From: Akkermansiaceae bacterium
GTDB taxonomy: Bacteria > Verrucomicrobiota > Verrucomicrobiia > Verrucomicrobiales > Akkermansiaceae
Assembly (NCBI GenBank): GCA_903934285.1
Contig: CAIZNN010000212.1
Location: forward strand, 62,001-126,000
DNA length: 64,000 nucleotides
Direction of reading: 5' to 3'
The translations under genes were made by a program, and so were the position numbers. Of the stretch, positions 34,617 through 42,741 are shown piece after piece. Each line of letters opens with the position of its first letter. The first letter of the stretch is position 1. The notes below the pieces were generated by a model. That model worked only from the letters and a program-made list of their open reading frames with translations. It ran no database searches and was not told where the DNA came from.

Positions 34617-35594
34617 ATGATTCACCCGTTCCCGCGCCACATTATTGCATTCATTCTAGCAAGCATGCCCTTGGTCGTGCTGCCGGCCGAGGGCGGATTG
34701 TTGTACCGCACCGATTTCGAGAACTTCGTTAGCGGCGATGACAAATGGGTGGGAACCGACGGTTGGATCGGCAACAACACCGGTCGTGCGGTTCACGGCA
34801 TCGATCAGGATGTCATTGCAGGCGGTGGACTCGGCAAGACCGCCTTCATCGGTTTCAGTCTTCCCAGTTCCACTCTTGCTTTCGTTGCCAAGCCGATCAA
34901 CTACTCGCCTCAACCCGGCGACTTGCCTCTCGTCCGGGTCGAGACGCTCGTTGGAATTCAGGACTCCATCGCCAAGACGACCCGCGACAGCTTCTTTGTC
35001 AGCGTCTATAACAGCAGCGGCGGCTATCTTGCCGGAATCCGCTTCGACAACCGTCCGGCCACCTATGGAATCTGGCGTGCCGACGGTGCCAATGCCGACC
35101 ACGACACCGGGGTGATCTTCTATCGTGGCGAACTGCATTTGCTGAGTTTTACCGTCAACCTGCCGACCAACCGTTGGAGTGCGGAACTCGATGGCATTCC
35201 GCTGTTTGAAGACGCACCCTTCACCGCCACAACCCGCGCCGTCGGATTCGGGTATCTCGCCTACGAATGGCAACTCGGTGCCGCCACTGCCACAGGTTAC
35301 GGTGACAACTGGATGCTGGTGGCTGATACCGTGGTGCGTAGTGCCCCGCTCGGCATTGAGCCATTCAAACCAAGTTCTTTCATACACACCGCCGCCACAA
35401 CGACACTCACCTGGCCCGGCCAGAAAGGCTTCGACTATCAGATCGAATACTCCAACGACCTCATCGACTGGCGCAGGGACTTGACCGGTTCGGCCTTTCC
35501 CACCATTCTTGTCGATCAAACGCTCACCTTTCAAGATGCAGCATCAGGATTGCCCCGCCGTTTCTATCGAGTCCTGCGCTCGGAAACACCGTGA
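34617..35594 (+). CDS. secreted protein with LamG-like body and FYRV-type C-terminal domain
   Basis: 325 residues: a signal peptide (HIIAFILASMPLVVLPAEG), a beta-rich body (YRTDFENFVSGDDKWVGTDG onward; FTVNLPTNRWSAELDGIPLF) reminiscent of concanavalin/LamG folds, and a C-terminal repeat-like domain (TLTWPGQKGFDYQIEYSNDL, ending RRFYRVLRSETP). The latter is a common verrucomicrobial C-terminal module. Function unknown; probably exported and cell-surface associated. The last ~45 bp are duplicated at 37682-37727. Confidence 0.7.
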   Translation: MIHPFPRHIIAFILASMPLVVLPAEGGLLYRTDFENFVSGDDKWVGTDGWIGNNTGRAVHGIDQDVIAGGGLGKTAFIGFSLPSSTLAFVAKPINYSPQPGDLPLVRVETLVGIQDSIAKTTRDSFFVSVYNSSGGYLAGIRFDNRPATYGIWRADGANADHDTGVIFYRGELHLLSFTVNLPTNRWSAELDGIPLFEDAPFTATTRAVGFGYLAYEWQLGAATATGYGDNWMLVADTVVRSAPLGIEPFKPSSFIHTAATTTLTWPGQKGFDYQIEYSNDLIDWRRDLTGSAFPTILVDQTLTFQDAASGLPRRFYRVLRSETP

Positions 35595-35616
35595 GTCGGC
35601 ATCGACCAAACAGCGG

Positions 35617-36588
35617 GTGCCTCTGGCGGAACTCCTGTCGGACGGAATCCCATTGCTCATGGAAGGCGCAGTGGTGGAGCGTGTCCGGCGCGACGCACCA
35701 GAGCTGCTAGATACCCTGCTCATGAACGCGCCCTTGATTTACAGCGAAGCAGGCCGCACTCTCCTCCTCCAAATCTATAGGGAATACATGGACATCGGGC
35801 GATTGTATGATCTGCCCGTCCTCAACCTCACTCCCACATGGCGCGCCAATCCAGAACGGCTCGCCGCGTCCGCATTCTCCGGACGCGACATCAACGTGGA
35901 CGCAGTGCGCTTCCTCCAACAGATCCGGGACGACTGCGGCGATTATGGAGCGAAGATATACATCGGCGGACTCATGGGCTGTCGTAGCGATGCCTATAAA
36001 CCACAGGAGGCCCTGCCGCTTGCAGCGGCGCAAGCGTTTCATTCGGTCCAGGCCAGAGCACTGGCGAACGCTGGAGCTGATTTTCTCATGGCATCGACCA
36101 TGCCCGAGATCCACGAAGCGCTCGGCATGGCTAAAGCGCTCGCATCAACCGGCTGTCCCTACCTGGTGAGTTTTATCGTTCGCCCCACGGGCAGCCTGCT
36201 GGACGGGACGCCGATCAATGAGGCCATCGCACATATCGACGATCAAGTGGTTCCGCGCCCCCTTGGCTACTTGGTGAACTGTGTCCACAGCTCAACTCTC
36301 GATACAGTCCTTTGCGCTCCAGCCGGACAACGTGCCCTTGACACTGGCAGGCTGCTGGGCCTCCAGGCCAATACATCGTCCAAGAGTCCCGAGGAACTGG
36401 ATGGTTCTCATGAACTGGCAGGGGAGGCTCCGGAGGATTTCGCTGCGGGAATGTGCGCTTTGCGGGACCGGTTTGGCCTGCGTGTGCTGGGCGGGTGCTG
36501 TGGCACGGATTCCTCACACATTGCGGCGTTGGCCGAAGGCCTGGCACATTCACACCCCGAACCCCTGAAACAGCCCCGCCTTCTTTAG
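35617..36588 (+). CDS. homocysteine S-methyltransferase-family protein
   Basis: 323 residues from a GTG at 35617, the first start that fits the family N-terminus (PLAELLSDGIPLLMEGAVVE). The open frame begins inside the preceding gene at 35509. Zinc-binding cysteines are in YLVNCVHSS and GGCCGTDSSH. Members (MmuM/BHMT-like) transfer methyl groups from S-methylmethionine or betaine to homocysteine; the donor here is unknown. The gene sits exactly between two sequences that are adjacent at 37682-37790, as if inserted. Confidence 0.85.
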   Translation: MPLAELLSDGIPLLMEGAVVERVRRDAPELLDTLLMNAPLIYSEAGRTLLLQIYREYMDIGRLYDLPVLNLTPTWRANPERLAASAFSGRDINVDAVRFLQQIRDDCGDYGAKIYIGGLMGCRSDAYKPQEALPLAAAQAFHSVQARALANAGADFLMASTMPEIHEALGMAKALASTGCPYLVSFIVRPTGSLLDGTPINEAIAHIDDQVVPRPLGYLVNCVHSSTLDTVLCAPAGQRALDTGRLLGLQANTSSKSPEELDGSHELAGEAPEDFAAGMCALRDRFGLRVLGGCCGTDSSHIAALAEGLAHSHPEPLKQPRLL

Positions 36589-36590
36589 GA

Positions 36591-36658
36591 CTAGGAAACC
36601 GACGCCGGAGCACGCCATTTAGTCATGGCAACTTTAAGAGCGTCATTCACCACGAGGC
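36591..36658 (-). pseudogene. C-terminal remnant of a P-type ATPase gene
   Basis: The minus strand encodes LVVNDALKVAMTKWR, then APASVS and stop, matching the extreme C-terminus of the ATPase at 37729 (LVVNDAIKVAMIKWR, VPGSVS). Nothing else of that gene is present here. Confidence 0.75.
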
Positions 36659-36850
36659 AAGGCAGGGGTCTCCCACGAGCATCCTACTTGCTTCCTCAAG
36701 GTCTTACGGGACATCGCGGTGCTCGGGAAAATTGACGGACTTGGAAACCGGTCATCCGAAAAACAGAATAGGGGTGAAGACCCCATGGCGAACGCCCGGC
36801 ACGCGGGGCTAGATTGGACATCGTTTCAATCAAGAGAAGCAACCATCATC

Positions 36851-37396
36851 ATGAACAAGAACAACTCTGTCGTCACAATCTACAATTCACATTCCGAAGC
36901 CGAAGCTGCTGTCAGAGAGCTTCAACAATCCGGATTCGAGATGAAACAACTCTCCATCGTGGGCCGAGACTATCAGACGGAGGAGCATGTGGTGGGCTAC
37001 TACAATGCCGGAGACCGGATGAAATACTGGGGTGTTCAGGGCGCATTCTGGGGCGGCATTTGGGGAATGCTTTTTGGGTCGGCGTTTTTCCTCATTCCGG
37101 GAGTTGGTCCGTTGCTCATTGCGGGGCCTTTGGTCGGTTGGATCCTGGGCGCGCTGGAAGGCGCGGCCGTGGTTGGCGGCATGAGCGCGCTTGGTGCCGG
37201 TCTTTTCAGCCTTGGAATTCCCGAAAACAGCGTCCTGAAATACGAAACCGCACTCAAGGCCGACAAGTTCGTCCTGATCGCCCACGGTTCCGCGGATGAG
37301 GTGGTCCATGCTAAAGCGATTCTCAACGGCACCCATCCCGAGACGCTGGACTACCATCAGCAAACGGTTTCGCCCCTTGCGTCGGTAGCCAAATAA
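36851..37396 (+). CDS. general-stress-protein-like membrane protein (DUF1269/YflT-like)
   Basis: 181 residues: an N-terminal alpha/beta domain (SVVTIYNSHSEAEAAVRELQQSGF, KQLSIVGRDY), a long Gly/Ala-rich hydrophobic double segment (about 70-125, GVQGAFWGGIWGMLFGSAFF; GPLLIAGPLVGWILGALEG), then KADKFVLIAHGSADEV. This is the layout of the 'low-temperature/general stress' DUF1269 group. The start at 36851 follows GAAGCAACC, with weak ribosome-binding similarity. Exact function unknown. Confidence 0.78.
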   Translation: MNKNNSVVTIYNSHSEAEAAVRELQQSGFEMKQLSIVGRDYQTEEHVVGYYNAGDRMKYWGVQGAFWGGIWGMLFGSAFFLIPGVGPLLIAGPLVGWILGALEGAAVVGGMSALGAGLFSLGIPENSVLKYETALKADKFVLIAHGSADEVVHAKAILNGTHPETLDYHQQTVSPLASVAK

Positions 37397-37437
37397 CAGC
37401 AGCGGGGATTTGTATTCACAGTCAATCCGGGAAACAT

Positions 37438-37635
37438 ATGCAAGGCTCCGTCTCTCTCATCCGTCCGGTCACACGCCAGATGGTATATGCACGTACGATT
37501 GAGCTTGCTTCCTTGGCAGGCAGGGCTTCATACGAGATCAAGCAGTTCGATTACGAGCAAGCGAAACGCGAACTCACGGGGGAATCCGACTTTGACAAGC
37601 AGCAGGCAGTATTCGATTTCAACGAATACTCCTGA
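37438..37635 (+). CDS. hypothetical 65-residue protein
   Basis: Starts MQGSVSLIRPVTRQMVYART and ends ...FDKQQAVFDFNEYS. Soluble, with an acidic C-terminal half and no recognised family. Forty nt after the DUF1269-like gene on the same strand, so possibly cotranscribed. The codon pattern looks coding, and no stronger gene overlaps it. Confidence 0.55.
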   Translation: MQGSVSLIRPVTRQMVYARTIELASLAGRASYEIKQFDYEQAKRELTGESDFDKQQAVFDFNEYS

Positions 37636-37681
37636 CCATTTCACAACCGCTTGAAGTCACCTGACGGCGGAGCGACCTTGA

Positions 37682-37727
37682 GTTACCCCGCCGTTTCTAC
37701 CGGGTATTGCGAACGGAAACACCGTGA
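37682..37727 (+). pseudogene. remnant of an FYRV-type C-terminal domain
   Basis: Encodes LPRRFYRVLRTETP and stop, nearly the same as the end of the secreted protein at 34617-35594 (LPRRFYRVLRSETP). It ends 2 bp before the stop codon of the convergent ATPase gene (37729). At the other copy (35550-35595) the methyltransferase gene separates it from the ATPase tail. Confidence 0.75.
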
Positions 37728-37728
37728 G

Positions 37729-39279
37729 TTAGGAAACCGATCCGGGAACGCGCCATTTGATCATTGCAACCTTGATGGCGTCATTCACCACGAGGCAGGA
37801 AATCATCGCATAACAGAATATCACCAGCGTTTGCCACCAAGGCAATCGCATGAGTCCCGGGAGACCCACGAGTGTCAGGATGGTGCCCGTGAACACATCG
37901 GCCATGAGCGCCGCCACGAGGATTTTACTGGGCATCGTCGCCCAAAACCAGTGCCGCTCCCGCGCTGAAACAATCGAAAATGCAGCAAAGTAGAGTAGCG
38001 TGAGGAAACTGAATGTGTAGAGGGCGTTGTTGTTGGTTGCCAAACCAAACCGTGACCATCCGAACCACAAGAAGATGAGCGACTCCGCAACCATCGCTAT
38101 TCCAAGCACGATGGACACGGTGATGAAGCCCCCGATGTTCCATGTTTCCGGTTTCCTGGAGGATCGGACATGGTCGGTGGCCAGCGCGATCTTGGCGAAG
38201 TCCGTCATGAATACTAACAGAAGCATGGCGAAAGCCGACACGACGAACTTGCCAGTCACCACGAACGCGATGGCCACGAAGGCCGCCTTCAGGATCGTCC
38301 GGCTGATTTTGTTGATAATCCACGTCAGGATACGCTGGTAAATCGTCCGCCCCTGCTCAACCAGCGCCACGATGTTAGTCAGCCCTGGTTCCGTCAAAAC
38401 TACGCTGGCCGCGCCCTTGGCCACGTCGGTCGCGGTGCTGACAGCGATGCCGACTTCGGCCTGGCGGAGGGCAGGAGCATCATTGACCCCGTCGCCCGTC
38501 ATGCCGGTCACATGCCCCGCTGCCTGAAGGTGCTGCACAACGATGTATTTGTCCTCCGGATAGACTTCAGCGAATCCATCGGCCCCGGCTAACAAATCAA
38601 CGGTTTCATTGCCGGCTTTGCCGCCGGCGCCCTTCAAATCCGCCACGCGCCGGATATTGGGCAGACCGACGCCGCGGGCAATTTCACTCGCGACCGCCAA
38701 CGCGTCGCCGGTGAGCATCTTGACCGGTACGCCGAGGTCGTGGAGTGTGGCAATGAGTTGCTTGGCATCCGGTCGGGGCGGGTCATACAACGTCACCAAG
38801 CCAAGCAAGACGGCGGGGCCACTCTCGGGACCCTTCGCGACCGCCAGGGTCCGGTATCCTTTCAGTGCCGATTCACTGATTCTCGTTTCCAACGCACTGA
38901 TCGCCGGTGGTTGGAGTCCGCAGATCTCAGCGACGGCTCTTACGGCGCCTTTCATCACATGGAACCGCTGCCCGTTCTGTTCTACCACGGCTTCGGTTCG
39001 GCGGGTCTTCGCATCGAACGGAATGAAAGAGACCGGCGTTACCGCAGGGATGCCGTCAAAAACATGCCGATCCTTCGCGGCGGTTAGAAACGCGAGGTCA
39101 ATTGGATCCTGATCGGATTCCTGTGACGCGAGTGCGCCTGCCAACATCACATCGGATTCAGACGCGTGCTCCAGCGGAATCACTCCGGTCACGGCGAGTT
39201 GGTTCATCGTGATCGTACCGGTTTTGTCCACACAAAGCACGTCCATATCACCCAGAGAGCTAGTCGCCCTGATCATCAA
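37729..39279 (-). pseudogene. 5'-truncated P-type (H+-ATPase/IIIA-like) cation ATPase
   Basis: 516 residues remain of an expected ~800-850. Present: the phosphorylation site CVDKTGTITMNQ at the very N-terminus, the nucleotide domain (MLTGDALAVASEIARGVGLP; GMTGDGVNDAPALRQAEVGI) and six C-terminal TMs. Missing: the first four TMs and the actuator (TGE) domain. Upstream of residue ~5 the homology stops and the frame soon meets a stop, so transport is not possible as it stands. Likely truncated during the rearrangement beside the integrase. Closest to plasma-membrane proton ATPases by motif. Confidence 0.8.
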
Positions 39280-39610
39280 CGGAATCCTACACAGGCTGCC
39301 GCTTGTCCTCGAAACACTGGAGGAGCTTCACGAATCCAACGGGCCGCCGAGGGCGGGAGACGAGGAACTCCGGCACGGATCGATTTGTGCGGTTCGCGCC
39401 ATGATCGAACGCCTTGACCAAATCGACCTGGCGCCATGTATCTTGTCCGATACCCCGTCCTTGGCCGAGGAAATCGCTGCCGAGTGGCTGGTTGGCGACC
39501 AGCCATGCCGCCTGATTCCTGCTCCTCTCCTGGATCAGCTCACCGCGTCGATTTCCCGCCTTCTGTTGGTTCCAGCGGACTCGACGGGTTCTCCCGGAAA
39601 AAGTTCCTGA
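39280..39610 (+). other. unidentified coding-like fragment beside the ATPase break
   Basis: From the point where ATPase homology ends, the plus strand is open to 39610 (reading INGILHRLPLVLETLEELHE through LAEEIAAEWLVGDQPCRL). There is no credible start within the unique part, so it looks like the 3' part of a gene whose front was lost at the junction. No family recognised. 39611-39673 holds nothing identifiable. Confidence 0.35.
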
Positions 39611-39673
39611 TCCCGGTGATGCGCCCTTGGCGTGCGTGGACCCGGAGCAGGTCGATTCTGCCGGGTCCTTTAA

Positions 39674-40942
39674 TTACTGGCTGTTGTTTTCCATTGGCTT
39701 CATGACCACCGCTGGAGTAAGCGTCCAAAATTCGGTGGCAATTTTTCCATGAGATCGGTAGTCGTAATAGTATTGGGAAACGACGTCCGGGCTATTACCC
39801 ATCTCGTTGGCGGTTATTTCCAAGCTCTTTGTATCCGCGTATCGACAACTTCCGAATGTGTGGCGGAGTACATCACGGCGATCCACCATGGTTCCGTCGT
39901 AGACCCCTTTTCCCCGACCGCGCATGTTTCCCAGGAGATCTTTGGCGTATTTTAACCGCCATTTGCGCCATCGGGATGTCCAATATCCGGAGAGAATCGG
40001 GCCTTTCAACACGTTGCCAGGGGTTTGTGCCCGAATCCAGTCGAGCCATGCGGTCAGGGTCGGGTGAGCATCAAACTGCCGTCCCATACGAATCTTGCTA
40101 CACTCCGCTTTGACGTGGACCATGCCTTCTTGGAGGTCTTCCCAATCTGTCGTAACCGTCCTTGAAACGTTGTTGATTTTGAATCTGCCTCGGAACTCCG
40201 CCGGACGAAGTCCCGCGAATAGCGAAATCGCCAAGTGCGAAACGACTTGAAGATCCCCGGACTCAATTGCCAATTTAAGCAGCCCCCGCGCCTCGGCAGG
40301 TGACAGAGTAACTGCTTTGCCTCGGGCACGTGTTTTTTCCTTGGCTTTGCCCTTAGGGGGAGGGGGCACCGGATTCTCCGGCAGCCAACCATTAAGGGCC
40401 GCCCACCCAAGCCAACGATTTGACGTCCTGCGATAATTAATCCGATCTTGGCGTCCCGTTTTTAGTGAGGAGAGGAACGCCGACACGGCTTGGCGCGTTG
40501 CCACAGATGCGGGTTTGGAATCGCCGCCGAGGGCTTTGCACAGCAAGACTGCCCGATTCCGGATGTCACGCAAGGAGACGTCTTCCAAATCGTTGCTCTC
40601 GGACTTGAAGAAAGCCGCCCGCATCTCGCCAAGGGTGCCCCTCATCGTGATTTTCTTGAGATCCGTGATCGCCTTCTCGCCTACGGCAGCCAAAGAGCTT
40701 CCCAATTCCAGAAGATGTTTGTTGATCTTATCCCAGCGGAGGAGGTCATTTGCCGGAATTTTGGCAGCTTCTTCGCCTTGCTTCCGCCGCCGTGGTTTGA
40801 GCTCGCGGGCCCTCGCTTCGGCATCTTCCTTGATCGCAAACGTCTCGTAGCGGTCCTTGCCATCCTGCCGCCCCAGATATAGCCTCCAGCGTTCTTTCCC
40901 ATGCACCTTGACCTTGTAAGGAGTTAGACTCGTAATTGCCAT
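39674..40942 (-). CDS. tyrosine recombinase/phage-type integrase
   Basis: 422 residues from MAITSLTPYKVKVHGKERWR. An N-terminal DNA-binding region and SAM-like core domain (about 110-210) are followed by the catalytic domain: Arg in SLFAGLRPAEF, Lys in VKAECSKIRMGR, the box VLRHTFGSCRY (first His of HxxR replaced by Asp: DVLR), and the Tyr region VSQYYYDYRSHG. The start at 40942 excludes an upstream extension that is only antisense tRNA. The gene begins 75 nt from the tRNA-Arg 3' fragment, the usual place for a tRNA-targeting integrase. Confidence 0.88.
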   Translation of the reverse strand: MAITSLTPYKVKVHGKERWRLYLGRQDGKDRYETFAIKEDAEARARELKPRRRKQGEEAAKIPANDLLRWDKINKHLLELGSSLAAVGEKAITDLKKITMRGTLGEMRAAFFKSESNDLEDVSLRDIRNRAVLLCKALGGDSKPASVATRQAVSAFLSSLKTGRQDRINYRRTSNRWLGWAALNGWLPENPVPPPPKGKAKEKTRARGKAVTLSPAEARGLLKLAIESGDLQVVSHLAISLFAGLRPAEFRGRFKINNVSRTVTTDWEDLQEGMVHVKAECSKIRMGRQFDAHPTLTAWLDWIRAQTPGNVLKGPILSGYWTSRWRKWRLKYAKDLLGNMRGRGKGVYDGTMVDRRDVLRHTFGSCRYADTKSLEITANEMGNSPDVVSQYYYDYRSHGKIATEFWTLTPAVVMKPMENNSQ

Positions 40943-41016
40943 GCCGTATCCTAGCCGTATCGAAATTGCCGTCAAGCTGAAAGGCTTGCAAACAAAGGGG
41001 ATTGTGGCGAGTTCGC

Positions 41017-41062
41017 AAGGTTTCCTAAACCTTAAATGCAGGTTCGATTCCTGCCGGGGGCA
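41017..41062 (+). tRNA. 3' part of tRNA-Arg (anticodon CCT), probable attachment site
   Basis: Anticodon arm AAGGT-TTCCTAA-ACCTT (41017-41033; anticodon CCT), then a short variable loop, T-arm GCAGG-TTCGATT-CCTGC (41038-41054), acceptor 3' strand CGGGGGC and discriminator A. A matching 5' half (GCCCCCG...) is absent upstream, so this is not a full tRNA. Such 3' fragments are left at one end of elements integrated into tRNA genes. CCA is not encoded. Confidence 0.8.
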
Positions 41063-41349
41063 CTTCATTGATTTTCAATGACTTGGGTTTTGCTAAGACG
41101 CAAGACAAGAGGCAGAGAAGAGTCGACTTGTCGGACTTGTCGGACTTGTCGGACGATGTCGTGGGAGAAGATGAACTCGCCGCCGAGATGCCCGATGGTG
41201 TAGGTGAAACCGCAAAGGCTGGCTTGAAAGGCCCGATAAGCCTGCGTCACGAGGAACGCCTCCCCCCCGCCTCGCCCCAGCCAGGGGAATTTTCCGCGAA
41301 AGAATTGGCTGGAGGCAGCGTAGGGGATGGTCTCACAAACAAAACACTC
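41063..41349. other. intergenic region with 9-bp tandem repeat
   Basis: The stretch after the tRNA fragment, before the PQQ-propeller gene. It includes three direct copies of GACTTGTCG (41125-41151) followed by a degenerate one. The open frame through it continues into the PQQ gene but shows no domain. No promoter could be pinpointed. Confidence 0.45.
41125..41151 (+). repeat. 9-bp tandem repeat GACTTGTCG x3
   Basis: Three perfect tandem units plus a diverged fourth (GACGATGTCG), at 63 bp from the tRNA fragment, on the right side of the integration boundary. Confidence 0.8.
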
Positions 41350-42627
41350 ATGAAAACACGGCAGCAATTTGAGTTGGGCATGGTGGTGGCGATGGCGGCT
41401 TTCGGGATCGGGAGTTTGCCTGCCGCAGGCGCGGATTGGCCGCAGTTCCGGGGCCCCAACCTCGACGGCAAATCAACCGAGACGGGCATCATCAAAAGTT
41501 GGGAGCAACAGCCGCCGGCATTGCGCTGGATGGGCGAAGGCCTGGGCAATGGCTATGCCGGCCTGGCCGTGGTGGGCGAGCGGATCTACACCTGCGGCGA
41601 CTTCAAAGACGGCCAGGGAGTGGTGGCGGTCGATGCCAAGGACGGCAAGGTGGTGTGGACCACGGTGCTGACCGAAGGGGTGCCCAAGCACGGCTACGAA
41701 GGCGCGCGCAGCACCCCCACGGTGGTCGGCGACCAGTTGTGGGTGACCACCTCCGACGGCATGATCGCCTGCCTGAGCACGGCGGGCAAGGTGCTCTGGA
41801 AGAAGAGTTTCGACAAGGAATGGGGCGGCAAAATGATGTCGGGCTGGGGCTTTGCGGAATCGGTGCTGGTGGATGGCAAGGCGGCAATCTGCACCCCGGG
41901 CGGACCCGAGGCGATGATGGTGGCACTCGACAAGGACAGCGGCAAGGAATTGTGGAAATGCCAGGTGCCGGAATTCGCCAGCAACGGCAAACCCGGCGCG
42001 GGTTACAGCTCAGTGGTCATCTCGATGGGCGCAGGGGTGAAACAATATGTGCAAATGACCGGCCGCGGAGTGATCGGGGTGCGCGCGGCCGACGGCAAGT
42101 TTCTGTGGGGCTACGGTCACACGGCCAACGGCGTGGCTAACATCTCCAGCCCGGTGATTGAGGGCGACTATGTGTTCAGTTCGACCGCCTACGGCGCCGG
42201 CGCGGGCTTGGTGAAACTTGAAAAGGACGGTGCCGGCGTGAAGGCCACCGAGGTGTATTTCCTCAAACCCGACGTGCTGCAAAACCACCACGGCGGCATG
42301 GTGTTGGTGGACGGCTATATCTATTGCGGGCACAAACAAAACGGCGGCGACCTGGTGTGCCTCGAGCTCAAGACCGGCAAGTTCATGTGGGGCCCGATCA
42401 AGGCCCCCGGCAAAGGCTCGGCATGCGTCACTTACGCCGATGGCCACCTGATTTTCCGTTACCAAAACGGCCTGGTGGTGCTGGTCGAGGCCACACCCAA
42501 GGAATTCCGCGTCAAGGGCAGCTTCACGCCGCAGTTCCAAGAGAAGGAATCGTGGGCCTATCCGGTGGTGGCCGGGGGCCGGCTCTATCTGCGCGAACAG
42601 GACAAGGTGATGTGCTATCAACTCTGA
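41350..42627 (+). CDS. secreted PQQ-like beta-propeller protein
   Basis: 425 residues with a signal peptide ending near AAGA, then DWPQFRGPNLDGKSTETGII, the standard opening of PQQ-propeller (outer-membrane-assembly-like/quinoprotein-like) proteins. Blades repeat the pattern 'V.AVDAKDGKVVW', 'ALDKDSGKELWKCQ', 'CLELKTGKFMWG'. No catalytic motif of alcohol dehydrogenases is visible, so it is probably a structural or binding propeller. Start at 41350. TonB-receptor gene follows after 114 nt. Confidence 0.88.
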   Translation: MKTRQQFELGMVVAMAAFGIGSLPAAGADWPQFRGPNLDGKSTETGIIKSWEQQPPALRWMGEGLGNGYAGLAVVGERIYTCGDFKDGQGVVAVDAKDGKVVWTTVLTEGVPKHGYEGARSTPTVVGDQLWVTTSDGMIACLSTAGKVLWKKSFDKEWGGKMMSGWGFAESVLVDGKAAICTPGGPEAMMVALDKDSGKELWKCQVPEFASNGKPGAGYSSVVISMGAGVKQYVQMTGRGVIGVRAADGKFLWGYGHTANGVANISSPVIEGDYVFSSTAYGAGAGLVKLEKDGAGVKATEVYFLKPDVLQNHHGGMVLVDGYIYCGHKQNGGDLVCLELKTGKFMWGPIKAPGKGSACVTYADGHLIFRYQNGLVVLVEATPKEFRVKGSFTPQFQEKESWAYPVVAGGRLYLREQDKVMCYQL

Positions 42628-42741
42628 GATGCCAGCATCTTGCCCGACACTTCCGCCCGGGTTGTGCTTGCCTCCGATGCACTTGCCGTGCAACAAGCCG
42701 CCGCGCCTGCGCGTACCGAGAGCCCTTACACCCCACCCCAC

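Noticed and set aside
40943-41068. N-terminal extension of the integrase reading MKCPRQESNLHLRF
   Set aside because: This peptide is the antisense translation of the tRNA 3' fragment, a well-known annotation artefact. The true start is the ATG at 40942.
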